This document shows positions 30,540 to 40,991 of a stretch of DNA of 64,000 nt, piece after piece (positions within the stretch are counted from its first letter, which is position 1; each line of letters begins with the position of its first letter). This DNA is from Chroococcus sp. FPU101 (GTDB lineage Bacteria > Cyanobacteriota > Cyanobacteriia > Cyanobacteriales > Microcystaceae), in contig NZ_BLJI01000024.1 of NCBI RefSeq assembly GCF_017312365.1, positions 1-64,000 on the forward strand, given 5' to 3'. The notes under the pieces were generated by a model. It saw only the letters and a program-made list of their open reading frames with translations. It searched no databases and was not told the origin of the DNA. The translations under genes and the position numbers were made by a program.

Positions 30540-30929
30540 ATGGATGCCCTGCCCCTTTCTCTCAATAAAGAGCAACTAGAACTATTACAGCAAAGTATTG
30601 AGCAAAGTATAGTCAAATTAGAAAAAACTGATCAAGCTCAATTTTCATCTGAAGAAAATCTGTTAACTTATGGTACCAATGACTATACAGAAGCTCAAAA
30701 ACGAATCCAAGCCATCAGAGAGCAACTAGGGTCACAATTAAAATCGTGGGATAGTCCATCTGATGATCCTAAACCCGTACCCCTTGATCTCGATCCCTAT
30801 CAACTGAAGGTATTACAAAAAGGCATTGAACATCAAATGACCAACCTTAATGATCCATCTGAAAAAGACTTACTATCGGACGTGATGAACCAACTGCCTG
30901 AATTTAGTATGCAAGAAGATGCGGATTAA
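30540..30929 (+). CDS. Hypothetical protein with two similar halves
   Basis: A 129-aa acidic soluble protein that I do not recognise. Both halves contain a related helix: LNKEQLELLQQSIEQSIVKLEK near the start and LDPYQLKVLQKGIEHQMTNLND near residue 85. This suggests an internal duplication. A Pro- and Asp-rich linker joins them. It lies 73 bases after the poly-HAMP kinase on the same strand and ahead of a terminator, so the two may be co-transcribed. No catalytic pattern is visible. Confidence 0.6.
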   Translation: MDALPLSLNKEQLELLQQSIEQSIVKLEKTDQAQFSSEENLLTYGTNDYTEAQKRIQAIREQLGSQLKSWDSPSDDPKPVPLDLDPYQLKVLQKGIEHQMTNLNDPSEKDLLSDVMNQLPEFSMQEDAD

Positions 30930-30952
30930 AGCATCATTGTTGATTTAACTCT

Positions 30953-30981
30953 AACCCTTCTCCTAAAAGAGAGGGGGTTTT
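30953..30981 (+). terminator. Rho-independent terminator after the 129-aa gene
   Basis: AACCCTTCTC pairs with GAGAGGGGGTT (10 bp with one G-U pair) around CTAAAA, followed by TTTT. It lies 24 bases after the stop at 30929 and probably ends the kinase-hypothetical unit. Confidence 0.7.
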
Positions 30982-31228
30982 ATATTCATATTATTGCTAA
31001 TTAGTCAATATATAAATTGTAAATTTATATAAATCAATAATTGAGTAACTACTCATCAATACAGCAAATATTTGTTACAAAATATTTCACATTGTTTATC
31101 AAATTGTGTCGAATCCGCGAGTAAACGCTCAGTTGATACACCTTTTCTGATACAAACACAGAAGAATCCTTTTTAGCAGTGATCACCCAATCAGCCGATT
31201 CAGCAAACGTTTAGGAGAACCAGCATAT

Positions 31229-32668
31229 ATGTTCACTCACGTCAAGTCCACCATCCGCCACATTGCCCCCGACTCATTAAATGGCCGATCTCTTGTTAAG
31301 GTGGTCTATGTCGTGCTAGAACCTCAGTATCAGAGTGCGCTATCTACTGCCGTTAAAGCTATCAATGCCAACAATCCTAATTTAGCCATTGAAATAAGCG
31401 GCTATCTCATTGAAGAATTGCGCGACCCTGAGAACTTCGCAGATTTTAAAGAAGATGTTGCCAAAGCTAATATTTTTATTGCCTCACTTATTTTTATCGA
31501 AGACTTAGCCGATAAATTAGTCGCTGCTGTACAACCCCATCGAGATCACTTAGATGCCGTCGTCGTCTTCCCTTCGATGCCTCAAGTGATGCGCCTTAAT
31601 AAACTTGGTAGCTTTTCGATGGCCCAACTGGGACAGTCGAAAAGTGCGATCGCTCAGTTTATGAAAAAGCGCAAAGAAAACTCAGGTTCAGGGTTCCAAG
31701 ACGCGATGTTAAAACTATTGCGTACCCTTCCCCAAGTTTTAAAATACCTTCCCATTGAAAAAGCTCAAGATGCGCGAAACTTCATGCTGAGTTTTCAATA
31801 TTGGTTAGGCGGTTCTTCCGATAACCTCGAAAACTTCCTGCTGATGTTAGCCGATAAATATGTCTTTTCCGATAAAGATCAAAACGTTAGTTACAAAGAA
31901 CCCATCGTTTATCCAGATATGGGTATTTGGCATCCTTTGTCAATGAAAATGTTTGAGGATGTCAAAGAATATTTGGCCTGGTATAACACCCGTACCGATA
32001 TTCCAGATGATCTTAAAGATCCCCTTGCGCCTTGTATTGGCATTATCCTACAACGAACTCACCTCGTGACAGGCGATGATGCACATTATGTAGCGATCGT
32101 ACAGGAATTCGAGGCAATGGGGGCGCGGGTACTTCCCGTTTTTGCAGGTGGGTTAGACTTCTCCAAACCTGTTGATGCTTATTTCCTAGATCGCAGTGTT
32201 AAAGGAGTTGAAGCAGTTCCTATTGTTGACGCGGCTGTATCTCTAACAGGTTTCGCCCTCGTCGGTGGCCCTGCTCGTCAAGACCATCCCAAAGCGATAG
32301 AATCATTAAAACGCCTCAACCGTCCCTATATGTGTGCCTTACCGCTTGTTTTCCAAACGACACAAGAATGGGAAGAAAGCGAACTCGGTTTACACCCGAT
32401 TCAAGTCGCTTTACAAATTGCGATTCCTGAACTTGATGGCGCAATTGAGCCTATTATCTTATCAGGGCGTGACGGTGTAACCGGAAAAGCGATCGCCCTA
32501 CAAGACCGCATCGAAGCCATTACCCAACGCGCCTTAAAATGGGCAAATCTCCGCAAAAAACCGAAATTACAGAAGAAAGTCGCCATTACTGTTTTCAGTT
32601 TTCCCCCCGATAAAGGAAATGTCGGAACTGCTGCTTATCTAGATGTTTTCGGCTCGATCACGAAGTGA
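31229..32668 (+). CDS. chlH: Magnesium chelatase subunit H, N-terminal part (split frame)
   Basis: This encodes residues 1-479 of ChlH, the large porphyrin-binding subunit that inserts Mg into protoporphyrin IX with ChlI and ChlD. The start [15 protein letters not shown], the [20 protein letters not shown] stretch and the end [20 protein letters not shown] match full-length ChlH closely. The frame stops at TGA in FGSITK, where homologues continue with x-VM-x-x-L. The rest of the protein is in the -1 frame beginning at 32665. The two pieces add up to about 1329 aa, the normal ChlH length. Either one G was lost (AAGGTG to AAGTG) or the protein is made in two parts or by frameshifting. An AGGAG ribosome site precedes the start. 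Confidence 0.93.
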   Translation: MFTHVKSTIRHIAPDSLNGRSLVKVVYVVLEPQYQSALSTAVKAINANNPNLAIEISGYLIEELRDPENFADFKEDVAKANIFIASLIFIEDLADKLVAAVQPHRDHLDAVVVFPSMPQVMRLNKLGSFSMAQLGQSKSAIAQFMKKRKENSGSGFQDAMLKLLRTLPQVLKYLPIEKAQDARNFMLSFQYWLGGSSDNLENFLLMLADKYVFSDKDQNVSYKEPIVYPDMGIWHPLSMKMFEDVKEYLAWYNTRTDIPDDLKDPLAPCIGIILQRTHLVTGDDAHYVAIVQEFEAMGARVLPVFAGGLDFSKPVDAYFLDRSVKGVEAVPIVDAAVSLTGFALVGGPARQDHPKAIESLKRLNRPYMCALPLVFQTTQEWEESELGLHPIQVALQIAIPELDGAIEPIILSGRDGVTGKAIALQDRIEAITQRALKWANLRKKPKLQKKVAITVFSFPPDKGNVGTAAYLDVFGSITK

Positions 32669-35217
32669 TGAGAACATTACAAAACAATGGTTATGATGTT
32701 CAAGAATTACCCGACTCGCCAAAAGCCTTAATGGAAGCAGTGATCCATGATGCCCAAGCACAGTATCATAGTCCAGAACTAAACATCGCTTATCGGATGT
32801 CCGTCGAACAATATGAACGTTTAACCCCATATTCAGAACGTTTAGAGGAAAATTGGGGTAAACCACCAGGACATTTAAACAGTGATGGACAAAATTTATT
32901 GATCTACGGTAAACAGTTTGGTAACGTCTTCATCGGTGTACAACCCACCTTTGGTTATGAAGGTGATCCCATGCGGTTACTCTTCTCGCGTTCAGCAAGT
33001 CCCCATCATGGTTTTGCTGCTTACTATACCTATCTCAACCAAATTTGGCACGCCGATGCTGTACTACACTTTGGTACACATGGCTCCTTAGAATTTATGC
33101 CAGGTAAACAGATGGGAATGTCGGGCGAATGTTACCCCGATAACCTCATTGGTAATATTCCGAACTTATATTATTACGCAGCCAATAATCCATCCGAAGC
33201 AACGATCGCCAAACGCCGTAGTTATGCCGCAACCATTTCTTATCTGACACCTCCTGCGGAAAATGCAGGGTTATACAAAGGGTTACAGGAATTAAGTGAA
33301 TTAATAGGTTCCTATCAAACTCTCAAAGATAGCGGGCGCGGTATCCAAATTGTTGATACGATTATGGATAAATGTCGCCTCGTCAATTTAGATAAAGATA
33401 TTGAACTCCCTGAAACCAATTCCGCATCTTCCCTAAGTGCCGATGAACGGGATCATATCGTAGGTTTAGTGTATCGGAAACTGATGGAAATTGAGTCGCG
33501 TTTACTTCCCTGTGGACTCCATGTGATCGGAAAACCTCCTACAGCAGAAGAAGCGATCGCAACCTTAGTTAATATCGCCAGTCTAGATCGAGAAGAAGAA
33601 GAAATTGTCTCTTTACCTCGGATCATTGCTAATAGTATTGGACGAGATATCGATCAAATTTATCAAAATAGCGATCGGGGTATTTTAGAAGACGTTGAAC
33701 TCCTACAAAATATTACTCTAGCAACTCGTGCGGCCGTATCAGCCTTAGTCAAAGCGCAAATAGACGCAGATGGTAGAGTTTCGATGATCTCCAAACTCAA
33801 CTTCTTCAATATCGGTAAAAAAGCACCTTGGCTCGAAGCCTTACACCAACTCGGTTACAATAAAGTCGATCAAGATGCCTTAAAACCCCTTTTTGAATAC
33901 CTCGAATTCTGTTTAGAACAAGTTTGTGCCGATAATGAATTAGGCGGTTTACTCAAAGCATTAGAAGGTGAATACGTGTTACCTGGGCCTGGAGGTGATC
34001 CCATTCGGAACCCTGGAGTACTGCCAACAGGTAAAAACATCCACGCTTTAGATCCGCAGTCGATCCCAACGATGGCCGCCGTAAAATCAGCTAAAATCGT
34101 CGTAGATCGCCTGTTAGATCGCCAAAAATTCGATAATGGGGGACAGTATCCCGAAACGATCGCCTGTGTCCTCTGGGGAACGGATAATATTAAAACCTAT
34201 GGAGAATCACTCGCACAGATCATGTGGATGGTGGGTGCAAAACCTGTACCCGATGCGTTAGGACGAGTTAATAAATTAGAACTCATTTCCCTAGAAGAAT
34301 TAGGAAGACCTCGTATTGACGTTGTAGTAAATTGTTCGGGTGTATTCCGTGATCTATTTATCAACCAAATGAACCTATTAGATCAAGCGGTGAAAATGGC
34401 AGCCGAAGCAAACGAACCCATCGAAATGAATTTTGTTCGCAAACACGCCTTAGAACAAGCGCAAGAAATGGGTTTAAGTGTTCGTCAAGCAGCTACCCGT
34501 GTCTTTTCTAATGCTTCAGGTTCCTATTCTTCTAACATCAACCTCGCTGTCGAAAATAGCAGTTGGGAAGAAGAAAAAGAATTACAGGATATGTACCTCA
34601 ACCGTAAAGGGTTCGCTTTCGACTCCGATAACCCTGGGGTGATGAAAGACAACCGTAGAATCTTTGAAGCGTCTCTAAAAACGGCTGATGTTACCTTCCA
34701 AAATCTTGATTCTTCTGAAATTAGTTTAACCGACGTTTCCCACTATTTCGACTCAGATCCAACCAAAGTCGTCGCTAGTCTACGGGATGATGGTAAAAAA
34801 CCCACTGCCTTTATAGCAGATACCACCACCGCTAACGCACAAGTCAGAACCCTCTCAGAAACCGTTCGTCTCGATGCACGTACCAAACTACTAAACCCCA
34901 AATGGTATGAAGGGATGTTGAGTCATGGTTACGAAGGAGTCAGAGAACTATCGAAGCGTCTAGTTAATACGATGGGATGGAGTGCCACCGCCGATGCAGT
35001 CGATAATTGGGTGTATGAGGACGTAAACACGACCTTTATTCAAGATGAGGAAATGTGTAAACGTCTGATGAATATGAACCCCAACTCATTCCGCAAAATG
35101 GTCGGTACTCTCCTAGAAGTCAATGGACGCGGTTACTGGGAAACCTCCGAAGAAAACCTCGAACGCTTACAAGAGTTGTATCAAGAGGTTGAAGACCGCA
35201 TTGAAGGAATTGAGTAG
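32665..35217 (+). CDS. chlH: Magnesium chelatase subunit H, C-terminal part (split frame)
   Basis: 850 codons continuing ChlH in the -1 frame. Family blocks include [37 protein letters not shown], then [40 protein letters not shown], and the end [16 protein letters not shown]. No further break is seen, and every conserved block expected after the split is present. The stop of the first part and possible starts of this part overlap as GTGATG (GTG 32665, TGA 32666-32668, ATG 32668). That geometry would allow termination-reinitiation, but no strong Shine-Dalgarno sequence lies just upstream. A loss-of-function state would be surprising, since ChlH is essential for chlorophyll. Confidence 0.93.
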   Translation: MMRTLQNNGYDVQELPDSPKALMEAVIHDAQAQYHSPELNIAYRMSVEQYERLTPYSERLEENWGKPPGHLNSDGQNLLIYGKQFGNVFIGVQPTFGYEGDPMRLLFSRSASPHHGFAAYYTYLNQIWHADAVLHFGTHGSLEFMPGKQMGMSGECYPDNLIGNIPNLYYYAANNPSEATIAKRRSYAATISYLTPPAENAGLYKGLQELSELIGSYQTLKDSGRGIQIVDTIMDKCRLVNLDKDIELPETNSASSLSADERDHIVGLVYRKLMEIESRLLPCGLHVIGKPPTAEEAIATLVNIASLDREEEEIVSLPRIIANSIGRDIDQIYQNSDRGILEDVELLQNITLATRAAVSALVKAQIDADGRVSMISKLNFFNIGKKAPWLEALHQLGYNKVDQDALKPLFEYLEFCLEQVCADNELGGLLKALEGEYVLPGPGGDPIRNPGVLPTGKNIHALDPQSIPTMAAVKSAKIVVDRLLDRQKFDNGGQYPETIACVLWGTDNIKTYGESLAQIMWMVGAKPVPDALGRVNKLELISLEELGRPRIDVVVNCSGVFRDLFINQMNLLDQAVKMAAEANEPIEMNFVRKHALEQAQEMGLSVRQAATRVFSNASGSYSSNINLAVENSSWEEEKELQDMYLNRKGFAFDSDNPGVMKDNRRIFEASLKTADVTFQNLDSSEISLTDVSHYFDSDPTKVVASLRDDGKKPTAFIADTTTANAQVRTLSETVRLDARTKLLNPKWYEGMLSHGYEGVRELSKRLVNTMGWSATADAVDNWVYEDVNTTFIQDEEMCKRLMNMNPNSFRKMVGTLLEVNGRGYWETSEENLERLQELYQEVEDRIEGIE

Positions 35218-35237
35218 AATAAAAATATAAATCTTAG

Positions 35238-35261
35238 GAGACTGGTTTAATCACCAGTCTC
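35238..35261 (+). terminator. Hairpin downstream of chlH
   Basis: GAGACTGGT and ACCAGTCTC form a perfect 9-bp stem around TTAATC, extended by CTTA/TAAG outside one mismatch. It lies 21 bases past the chlH stop. Only a weak T-rich stretch follows, so termination is likely but not certain. Confidence 0.6.
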
Positions 35262-35333
35262 TTAAGGTTTAAGTAGGAAAAATAAATTAAAATCCATGTA
35301 AGTAAATGTAATTGTCAAAAGTTGAAGCTTAAA

Positions 35334-35768
35334 ATGTACGATACTGACTATTACCAATGGACACAGCAACAAGCTGATGCTATGAGGCGTAGAGAATTAC
35401 AACTGATCGACTGGCAGAATTTAATTGAGGAGATCGAGGGTTTGGGTAAGAGCGAAAAGCGAAAACTAGAAAGTTATTTAGCTCGTCTCCTTGATCATTT
35501 ATTAAAACTATCTTTTTGGGAATCAGAAAAACTTTACAATAAAAGCCATTGGGAAACTGAGGTAGCAAACTTTCGTTTTGAGATTGAAAAGGTTTTGAAA
35601 GAAAATCCATCTCTAGGTAATCTAGTTGAGCCAATTTGGGATGAAATTTATGACAAACGGGTTAAAGTTATGTCTAGAAGCTTTGCTATCCCAAATCATC
35701 CAAAAATTCCCATCACAACCGCTTTGGATGATGATTGGTTTCCCAGTCCTAACCTAGAGCTACAATAA
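35334..35768 (+). CDS. DUF29 family protein
   Basis: About 144 residues from the ATG at 35334 (MYDTDYYQWTQQQADAMRRRELQLIDWQNLIEEIEGLGKSEKR), the standard DUF29 opening. It continues with LLDHLLKLSFW and a helix-rich middle. The ATG is preferred to an upstream in-frame TTG because the family starts at that point. DUF29 proteins are very abundant in cyanobacteria and mobile in distribution; their function is unknown. It lies about 115 bases after chlH past a hairpin and converges on the S4-domain gene. Confidence 0.9.
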   Translation: MYDTDYYQWTQQQADAMRRRELQLIDWQNLIEEIEGLGKSEKRKLESYLARLLDHLLKLSFWESEKLYNKSHWETEVANFRFEIEKVLKENPSLGNLVEPIWDEIYDKRVKVMSRSFAIPNHPKIPITTALDDDWFPSPNLELQ

Positions 35769-35780
35769 AATCTATATAAA

Positions 35781-36560
35781 TTAAACATATCTCGTCAATT
35801 GCACCCGATAACGCTGCTTTTTGGTTACTTCTACTTCGCCAATTTCTAATCTTCCTTTGCCGCGCATCGAAATCAGATCACCCGACTGGATATTATGACT
35901 CGGTTGGCTAATTTCCTTCCAATTGACTCGAATATCACCCGCAGAAATCGCCTCAGACATTTTACTACGAGACATCCCAAAACCCGCAGATGCGATCGCA
36001 TCTAACCTCAAAGACGCTTCTACCGTTGTCAGTTCTTTTTTCTGGGGTGGACGTACTCTTAATTCACTCAATTCGATGGGTTGCGCTTTGACGGGAACCG
36101 AACGAACTTGAGTTAAAGAAAGTGTGAAAAAATCGACTAATTCTGGAACGACAATAATTTGTGCGCCCCGTTCTCCTAAAACTAGAATATCACCGACTTT
36201 TTCGCGGACAATTCCAGTACCTAAAATCGCCCCTAAAAAATCTCGATGGGTAGCAGGATCAAACAGAAAATTACCTGCGACATCTAAAGCAGTGACTTGA
36301 ACCTGTTCTGGATCAAGCGGAACTTCTTCTCGAGCAATACCTAATCTTTGTCGTTCAGCTTGTGGATATCCTCCCCATGAAACGATCTGAACTTCGGTTA
36401 AACGGCTAAAAATTCTTTGAACTTCAGCAAGTACAGGAGGTGAAAAGAAATCCGTTAAAACAACTTCCCAAGTTCTGATCGCTTGATCCGCTAGATCGAT
36501 GATTCTGGCGATTTCCTCTTTGTTTTCAACACCCTTTAATAATTCTTCTCTCGGTAACAT
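35781..36560 (-). CDS. Photosystem II S4-domain protein (YlmH-like)
   Basis: A 259-aa RNA-binding-type protein. The N-terminal part (MLPREELLKGVENKEEIARIIDLADQAIRTWEVVLTDFFSPP) and middle (RIFSRLTEVQIVSWGGYPQAERQRLGIA) match the cyanobacterial PSII S4 family. Residues about 183-245 are an S4 RNA-binding domain (LRLDAIASAGFGMSRSKMSEAISAGDIRVNW). Members are linked to photosystem II biogenesis and are distant relatives of YlmH, which rescues stalled 50S-peptidyl-tRNA. The direct function is uncertain. It faces the DUF29 gene with 12 bases between stops. Confidence 0.88.
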   Translation of the reverse strand: MLPREELLKGVENKEEIARIIDLADQAIRTWEVVLTDFFSPPVLAEVQRIFSRLTEVQIVSWGGYPQAERQRLGIAREEVPLDPEQVQVTALDVAGNFLFDPATHRDFLGAILGTGIVREKVGDILVLGERGAQIIVVPELVDFFTLSLTQVRSVPVKAQPIELSELRVRPPQKKELTTVEASLRLDAIASAGFGMSRSKMSEAISAGDIRVNWKEISQPSHNIQSGDLISMRGKGRLEIGEVEVTKKQRYRVQLTRYV

Positions 36561-36617
36561 CTTTTCAGTAATCAGTAATCAGTAATGAGTGGGCTTTGAA
36601 TAGTACAATTATGCTAA

Positions 36618-37124
36618 CTAATCAAATACATAGCCTTGTAAACTTTCGGGATTAAATTTGCGTAAAATATTTGTTGCTTGAGGATTCTGGGAATCTTCAC
36701 CCTGCACAATTACAATATATTTCCCTTCATTGAGACGATTTCGATAGGGTAGCGCGTCACCACTACCATAGGCAAACCCGACACCTCCACCGACAAAAAC
36801 ACTACCCATAGCGGCGGCGATCGCACCTGCAACTCCTCCTAAAATATGGTTTCCTGGTTCACCCGCCCAATCAAAAGTATGTAGATTGGTAATTAAGTTA
36901 AATAAATATCCTGCCGCAAAACCAAAGGGAATTAGCCAATATGCCATTTGAGTAGCTTGTTTTTTGGCTTGTTTATTGGGGTCGATAAAACCGAATTCGT
37001 CAGCCGTTTTATAACCTTTTCCCAGAATCGCTAAATTTTGGGTCGGAATGCCCGATTTTTCTAACGCAGTATAAGCCTCTTCAGCTTGCATCCGATCATC
37101 GACAACAGCAATTAAATAACTCAT
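36618..37124 (-). CDS. Glycine-zipper stress-protein-like membrane protein
   Basis: A 168-aa protein. The N-terminus (YLIAVVDDRMQAEEAYTALEKSGIPTQNLAIL) is the ferredoxin-like fold of general-stress or DUF1269-type proteins. It is followed by hydrophobic segments (YWLIPFGFAAGYLF) and a glycine-rich span (GGVAGAIAAAMGSVFVGGGVGFAYG). A soluble tail ends ILRKFNPESLQGYVFD. Function is unknown; a membrane-linked stress role is inferred. It lies between the S4-domain gene and the radical SAM gene on the same strand, with about 57 and 99 bases between them. Confidence 0.7.
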   Translation of the reverse strand: MSYLIAVVDDRMQAEEAYTALEKSGIPTQNLAILGKGYKTADEFGFIDPNKQAKKQATQMAYWLIPFGFAAGYLFNLITNLHTFDWAGEPGNHILGGVAGAIAAAMGSVFVGGGVGFAYGSGDALPYRNRLNEGKYIVIVQGEDSQNPQATNILRKFNPESLQGYVFD

Positions 37125-37223
37125 ATGTTTAAATCAAATTCACTGATCACAGCCCTATTGTAAATTGAGTTGATCTTTGTCAACATCATCTTGAAGGATA
37201 GTATTAGAAATCAAAATCATCAC

Positions 37224-38792
37224 CTAAGCAGGGATCAATTCTTTGCGATTTGGTTCTACTGGTGCGGTTAAAGCTTCTTCTAAATCGGCTTTACCTAGTC
37301 TTTCTTCAAGAATTTTCAGCACTTCTCGACCAAAATCATTGGGATTTTGTCGCCAAGCTTCTAGACAAACTTCACCAAAAAATGAGCCTAAAGGTTCAGG
37401 GTTCCATAAGAGTTTTTTGGCAGTCCAAGGCATTAAACTCATGGGATCATAGCCTGGTTTTAGAATTTCTTTTTTGAAGGCATATTCTTCTAAATGAGTA
37501 TGGGGTTGTAACCCGATAAAAAAGATGGCGGGTTCGACTTTATCGACACCAAAGATCTTTTCTAATTCTCGATGATAGGCGATCGTTTGACGAATGGTAT
37601 CAAAGGTTTCATCAATGACATTAAAAGAATAGTTCACTGATACTAAATCATTAAAACCAGCCGCTTTTAAATCTCGACAGTTTTGTAGGACGGTTCTGAG
37701 ATTGTAACCCATTCTCATTTTACGGACTAATTCCTGAGATCCACTGGTAATACCAATTTCAAAATAGTTCATTCCCGTTTTTACCATCAGATCACACAAT
37801 TGAGGGTTTAGATTATCAGCACGTATATAAGCTGCCCAGTGAATATCCGTCATTCCAGAATCAACAATTTTTTGTAACAATTCAATTGCATCATTAATAA
37901 ATTTTCTGGCTGGAATAAACTGAGCATCAGTAAACCAAAAATTCCGAATCCCGCGATCATAAAGTTGTCTCATTTCTTTAACCACTTCGTCAGCTGGATT
38001 AATCCGAACTTGTTTCCCTTCTACAACTGTATAAACACAATAACAACAGTTATGAGGACAACCCCGCTTTGTTTGTACACCGATGTAAAAATCACTATCT
38101 TGTAAATAGTAGTCTAAATCGGGCCAAATACGGTGAATATAATCATAGTTACAAGCACTTTTTTCTAAAGGTGTTGGCTCTTCATGAATCAAATTTTTTC
38201 GCGGTTCTTTCTCGCCTACGACATAACAGCGTTCACTCGAAAAGTCATCACCCCGAAGATACTTTTCTAAAAGCGTTTCACCTTCTCCCACAGAAACAAT
38301 TGTCCCTTGCGGTAATTGTTTTTTTAGCTGCTCATAAAAAACACTCACTGCACCACCACCAACAATACACCGTGCATCTGGATGATATTTTCTAGCTCGT
38401 TTTAAGCCCTGTTGAATTAATCCTTTATTGCGCCATAATTCCCCATAATAAGCAGTGGTCACTTTTAAACCTCCTAAAGCTCCTCTAAATCTAATCAAAG
38501 GATTTTTAGCGTAATAAAATTCAAAGGCATTTTGTAAAGGATTTCCTCCGCGACCACCTACTGGAGCATAAATTTGTATATCTCGCCAAGAAAACACTAA
38601 AAGAGTAGGCTGGAATTCATCAATACACTGATTTAAAGCTTTGCCAAAGTCTAGTGGTGGAATCGTTCCTAAATCAAAAATTCTTTGTTCTATTTCTGGG
38701 AAAAGCTTATGGACATGATCCGATAAATAAACGACTCCAATGGGAAAAATCGGGTTACAAGGGAGACGAACGTACAAAATTTTCTGATTCAT
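37224..38792 (-). CDS. Photosystem II high-light-acclimation radical SAM protein
   Basis: A 522-aa enzyme of the B12-binding radical SAM class. Residues 1-170 form the Rossmann-like B12-binding domain (LLVFSWRDIQIYAPVGGRGGNP; RCIVGGGAVSVFYEQL). The radical SAM core begins near residue 240 with RGCPHNCCYCVY, giving the C-x3-C-x2-C cluster ligands, and continues with IRNFWFTDAQFIPARKF. The whole sequence matches the conserved cyanobacterial family named for high-light acclimation of photosystem II. Its reaction is not known to me. It is grouped with the PSII S4-domain gene downstream. Confidence 0.92.
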   Translation of the reverse strand: MNQKILYVRLPCNPIFPIGVVYLSDHVHKLFPEIEQRIFDLGTIPPLDFGKALNQCIDEFQPTLLVFSWRDIQIYAPVGGRGGNPLQNAFEFYYAKNPLIRFRGALGGLKVTTAYYGELWRNKGLIQQGLKRARKYHPDARCIVGGGAVSVFYEQLKKQLPQGTIVSVGEGETLLEKYLRGDDFSSERCYVVGEKEPRKNLIHEEPTPLEKSACNYDYIHRIWPDLDYYLQDSDFYIGVQTKRGCPHNCCYCVYTVVEGKQVRINPADEVVKEMRQLYDRGIRNFWFTDAQFIPARKFINDAIELLQKIVDSGMTDIHWAAYIRADNLNPQLCDLMVKTGMNYFEIGITSGSQELVRKMRMGYNLRTVLQNCRDLKAAGFNDLVSVNYSFNVIDETFDTIRQTIAYHRELEKIFGVDKVEPAIFFIGLQPHTHLEEYAFKKEILKPGYDPMSLMPWTAKKLLWNPEPLGSFFGEVCLEAWRQNPNDFGREVLKILEERLGKADLEEALTAPVEPNRKELIPA

Positions 38793-39262
38793 ATTTTATT
38801 GAATAATTTAATTAAATTAATACTTTGTTATTAATAATACTTATCTAATTTGGAAAATTTGATTAACTTAACCCCCAACAAAGATGAGAGTAGATCACCT
38901 AATATTTAATATAACTTAACTTAAGTGATAATGTCCTGACGAATCGGGTCAATCAGACTTGACTTTATAGTGAGATCGGATTACCCTATTGCTTATTGTG
39001 CATTTTCTCCTTGACAAAATCAGAAAAACAAACTAGCAAAAATTAGTGAGTTTAACAATCGTGTCCTAGCTTATTAGAGTCAGAAAAAGTAAATAGTCTA
39101 ATAAATTGCCCTGTTATCGTTAAATCTGAAGCGATAATAAGTTTTTAGTTGTGTGAATTCAGACATTTTAGGGATTGTAGTTATCTTTACAGCCAATGGG
39201 GATCACACAGTGTTAGGGTAAAAGGGTCAATACAAACTCTATATAAGATTCTTTTTAAGTAT
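38793..39262. other. Intergenic region before the DUF1830 gene
   Basis: About 470 bases between divergent genes if the DUF1830 start is the ATG at 39263. The open frame extends upstream to 39149, but that segment (MCEFRHFRDCSYLYS) does not resemble the family and is probably not translated. No RNA or strong hairpin is seen. Confidence 0.45.
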
Positions 39263-39658
39263 ATGGCTCAGATTCTCGATCCACTGCCAAATGATCAAAA
39301 AAAGAGTATTCTTTGCTGCTATGTAAATGCAACCAGTCAGATTCAAGTCGTACGCATTAGTAATATGGCTAACTGGTATTTTGAAAGAGTGGTATTTCCA
39401 GGTCAACGATTAGTCTTTGAATCTTTACCAGAATCTTTGTTAGAGATTCATACGGGAATGATGGCAAGTTGTATTTTATCAGATACAATTCCCTGCGAAC
39501 GTCTTTCAATTGATGATGAATTGGAGGATGAACCCGTCTCACCCAGTGAACAATCTAAGGCTCATGATGGTAAATCCGAACCAAAAAGCTCCAGTGCTCA
39601 AACCGCAGGAAGTACTGTTAACCACCATTTTAAGGCTGTTTTGGCTTCTGCCACTTAA
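39263..39658 (+). CDS. DUF1830 family protein
   Basis: 131 residues from the ATG at 39263 (MAQILDPLPNDQKKSILCCYVNATSQIQVVRISNMANWYFERVVFPGQRLVFESLP), the characteristic DUF1830 domain of about 65 residues. The pattern ILCCY-x-N-x(6-8)-I-x-N-x-x-x-WYFERVVFPGQ-x-L-F is conserved in cyanobacteria. A low-complexity Ser- and Lys-rich tail follows. The function is unknown. It converges on the zinc-ribbon gene with 58 bases between stops. Confidence 0.88.
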   Translation: MAQILDPLPNDQKKSILCCYVNATSQIQVVRISNMANWYFERVVFPGQRLVFESLPESLLEIHTGMMASCILSDTIPCERLSIDDELEDEPVSPSEQSKAHDGKSEPKSSSAQTAGSTVNHHFKAVLASAT

Positions 39659-39716
39659 CACAAAAAACGTTAACATTAATCGGGTTGTCTGTTTAAACAT
39701 CCCGATTCGTGTTAAT

Positions 39717-39920
39717 TCAATCATCAGGAAATTGCCAACACGCGATCGATTCCACTCGATGTCCTCCACATTTTGGACAAGATATATCTTGATTTGAACT
39801 CACCCACTCAGCATTACAAGTTCGACAGTGGCAAAAGATATTATGCTGGTTAATTCTTGTAATTTCTATTTGCCAAATGGCTAATTCATTGGGTGTAAGA
39901 TATTGAGGATCATCAGACAT
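39717..39920 (-). CDS. Small zinc-ribbon protein
   Basis: A 67-aa protein with two CxxC knuckles ([11 protein letters not shown] near residue 30 and ISCPKCGGH near 48), the pattern of a single-zinc ribbon. The start [21 protein letters not shown] is helical. It may bind nucleic acid or protein, and I recognise no named family. It overlaps the end of glyQ by 8 bases and is probably co-translated with it. Confidence 0.7.
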   Translation of the reverse strand: MSDDPQYLTPNELAIWQIEITRINQHNIFCHCRTCNAEWVSSNQDISCPKCGGHRVESIACWQFPDD

Positions 39921-40824
39921 GATTCGATACGGCTACAGGTTGTAGAGGAAAGTTTAAAGATTCTCTTTGTTGTAAATATAAACCAGCCACCTCTCTAGCT
40001 AAGTTTCTAATCCGACCAATATAACGAGTTCTTTCGGCTACAGCAATGACCCCTCGCGCATCCAATAAATTGAAGGTATGAGAACACTTTAGAACATAAT
40101 CTAAACTCGGAACAACCAGCCCCCTTTCAATGAGTTGTTTTGCCTCTTGTTCATAAAGACTAAATAAATTCAATAATAAATCGGGGCTAGAGGCTTCAAA
40201 ATTGTAGGTACATTGTTCAATTTCATTTTGCAGAAAGATTTCGCCATAATTTACCCGTTCATTCCATTGTATTTGTGTGATTGAATTGACATTTTGCAGA
40301 TACATGGCGAGACGTTCTAAACCATAGGTGATTTCAATAGAAACGGGACGACAATCTATACCCCCACATTGCTGAAAGTAGGTAAATTGGGTGATTTCCA
40401 TGCCATCTAACCAGACTTCCCAACCAACACCCCACGCCCCTAATGTCGGTGATTCCCAGTTATCCTCAACAAAACGAATATCATGATCTTCGGGATTAAT
40501 TCCTAATGTTCTTAAAGAATCAAGATAAATTTCTTGAATATTGTTAGGTGAGGGTTTGATTAATACTTGATACTGATAGTAGTGTTGAAAACGATTCGGA
40601 TTTTCTCCATAACGCCCATCAGTTGGACGGCGACAGGGTTCTACATATGCCACTGACCAAGGTTCGGGGCCGATCGCACGTAAAAAAGTATGCGGTGACA
40701 TGGTTCCAGCCCCTTTTTCCGTATCGTAGGGTTGAGCAATTAAACACCCCTGCTGTGACCAAAATTCGTTTAATTTAGCAATAATTGACTGAAATGTAAT
40801 CGTCACGTTTGACCTCTTTAACAT
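39913..40824 (-). CDS. glyQ: Glycyl-tRNA synthetase alpha subunit
   Basis: 303 residues from the ATG at 40824 ([22 protein letters not shown]), chosen over an ATG 33 bases upstream because AGGAG lies just before it. Class II synthetase sequences include [33 protein letters not shown], then [45 protein letters not shown], and [13 protein letters not shown]. The alpha subunit forms glycyl-adenylate; the beta subunit (glyS) is not in this window. Length is normal. Confidence 0.97.
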   Translation of the reverse strand: MLKRSNVTITFQSIIAKLNEFWSQQGCLIAQPYDTEKGAGTMSPHTFLRAIGPEPWSVAYVEPCRRPTDGRYGENPNRFQHYYQYQVLIKPSPNNIQEIYLDSLRTLGINPEDHDIRFVEDNWESPTLGAWGVGWEVWLDGMEITQFTYFQQCGGIDCRPVSIEITYGLERLAMYLQNVNSITQIQWNERVNYGEIFLQNEIEQCTYNFEASSPDLLLNLFSLYEQEAKQLIERGLVVPSLDYVLKCSHTFNLLDARGVIAVAERTRYIGRIRNLAREVAGLYLQQRESLNFPLQPVAVSNHV

Positions 40825-40991
40825 AAAATCTCCTAATCTATTATCGCAGAGTGTCAAAAATTAAAAGGCGCGTATCAGTAGTAACTACTCAAAAAATTCT
40901 TAGTTGAGCCACAGATTATAAAATTAAGCCTGTCACAAGCAGATGTGTTACTTCGTCTTATAAATAGAGGTTTTATAATGAATGATTAATA

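Noticed and set aside
38793-39262. N-terminal extension of the DUF1830 gene from 39149
   Set aside because: The 38 extra residues do not resemble the family, and the ATG at 39263 gives a standard start.
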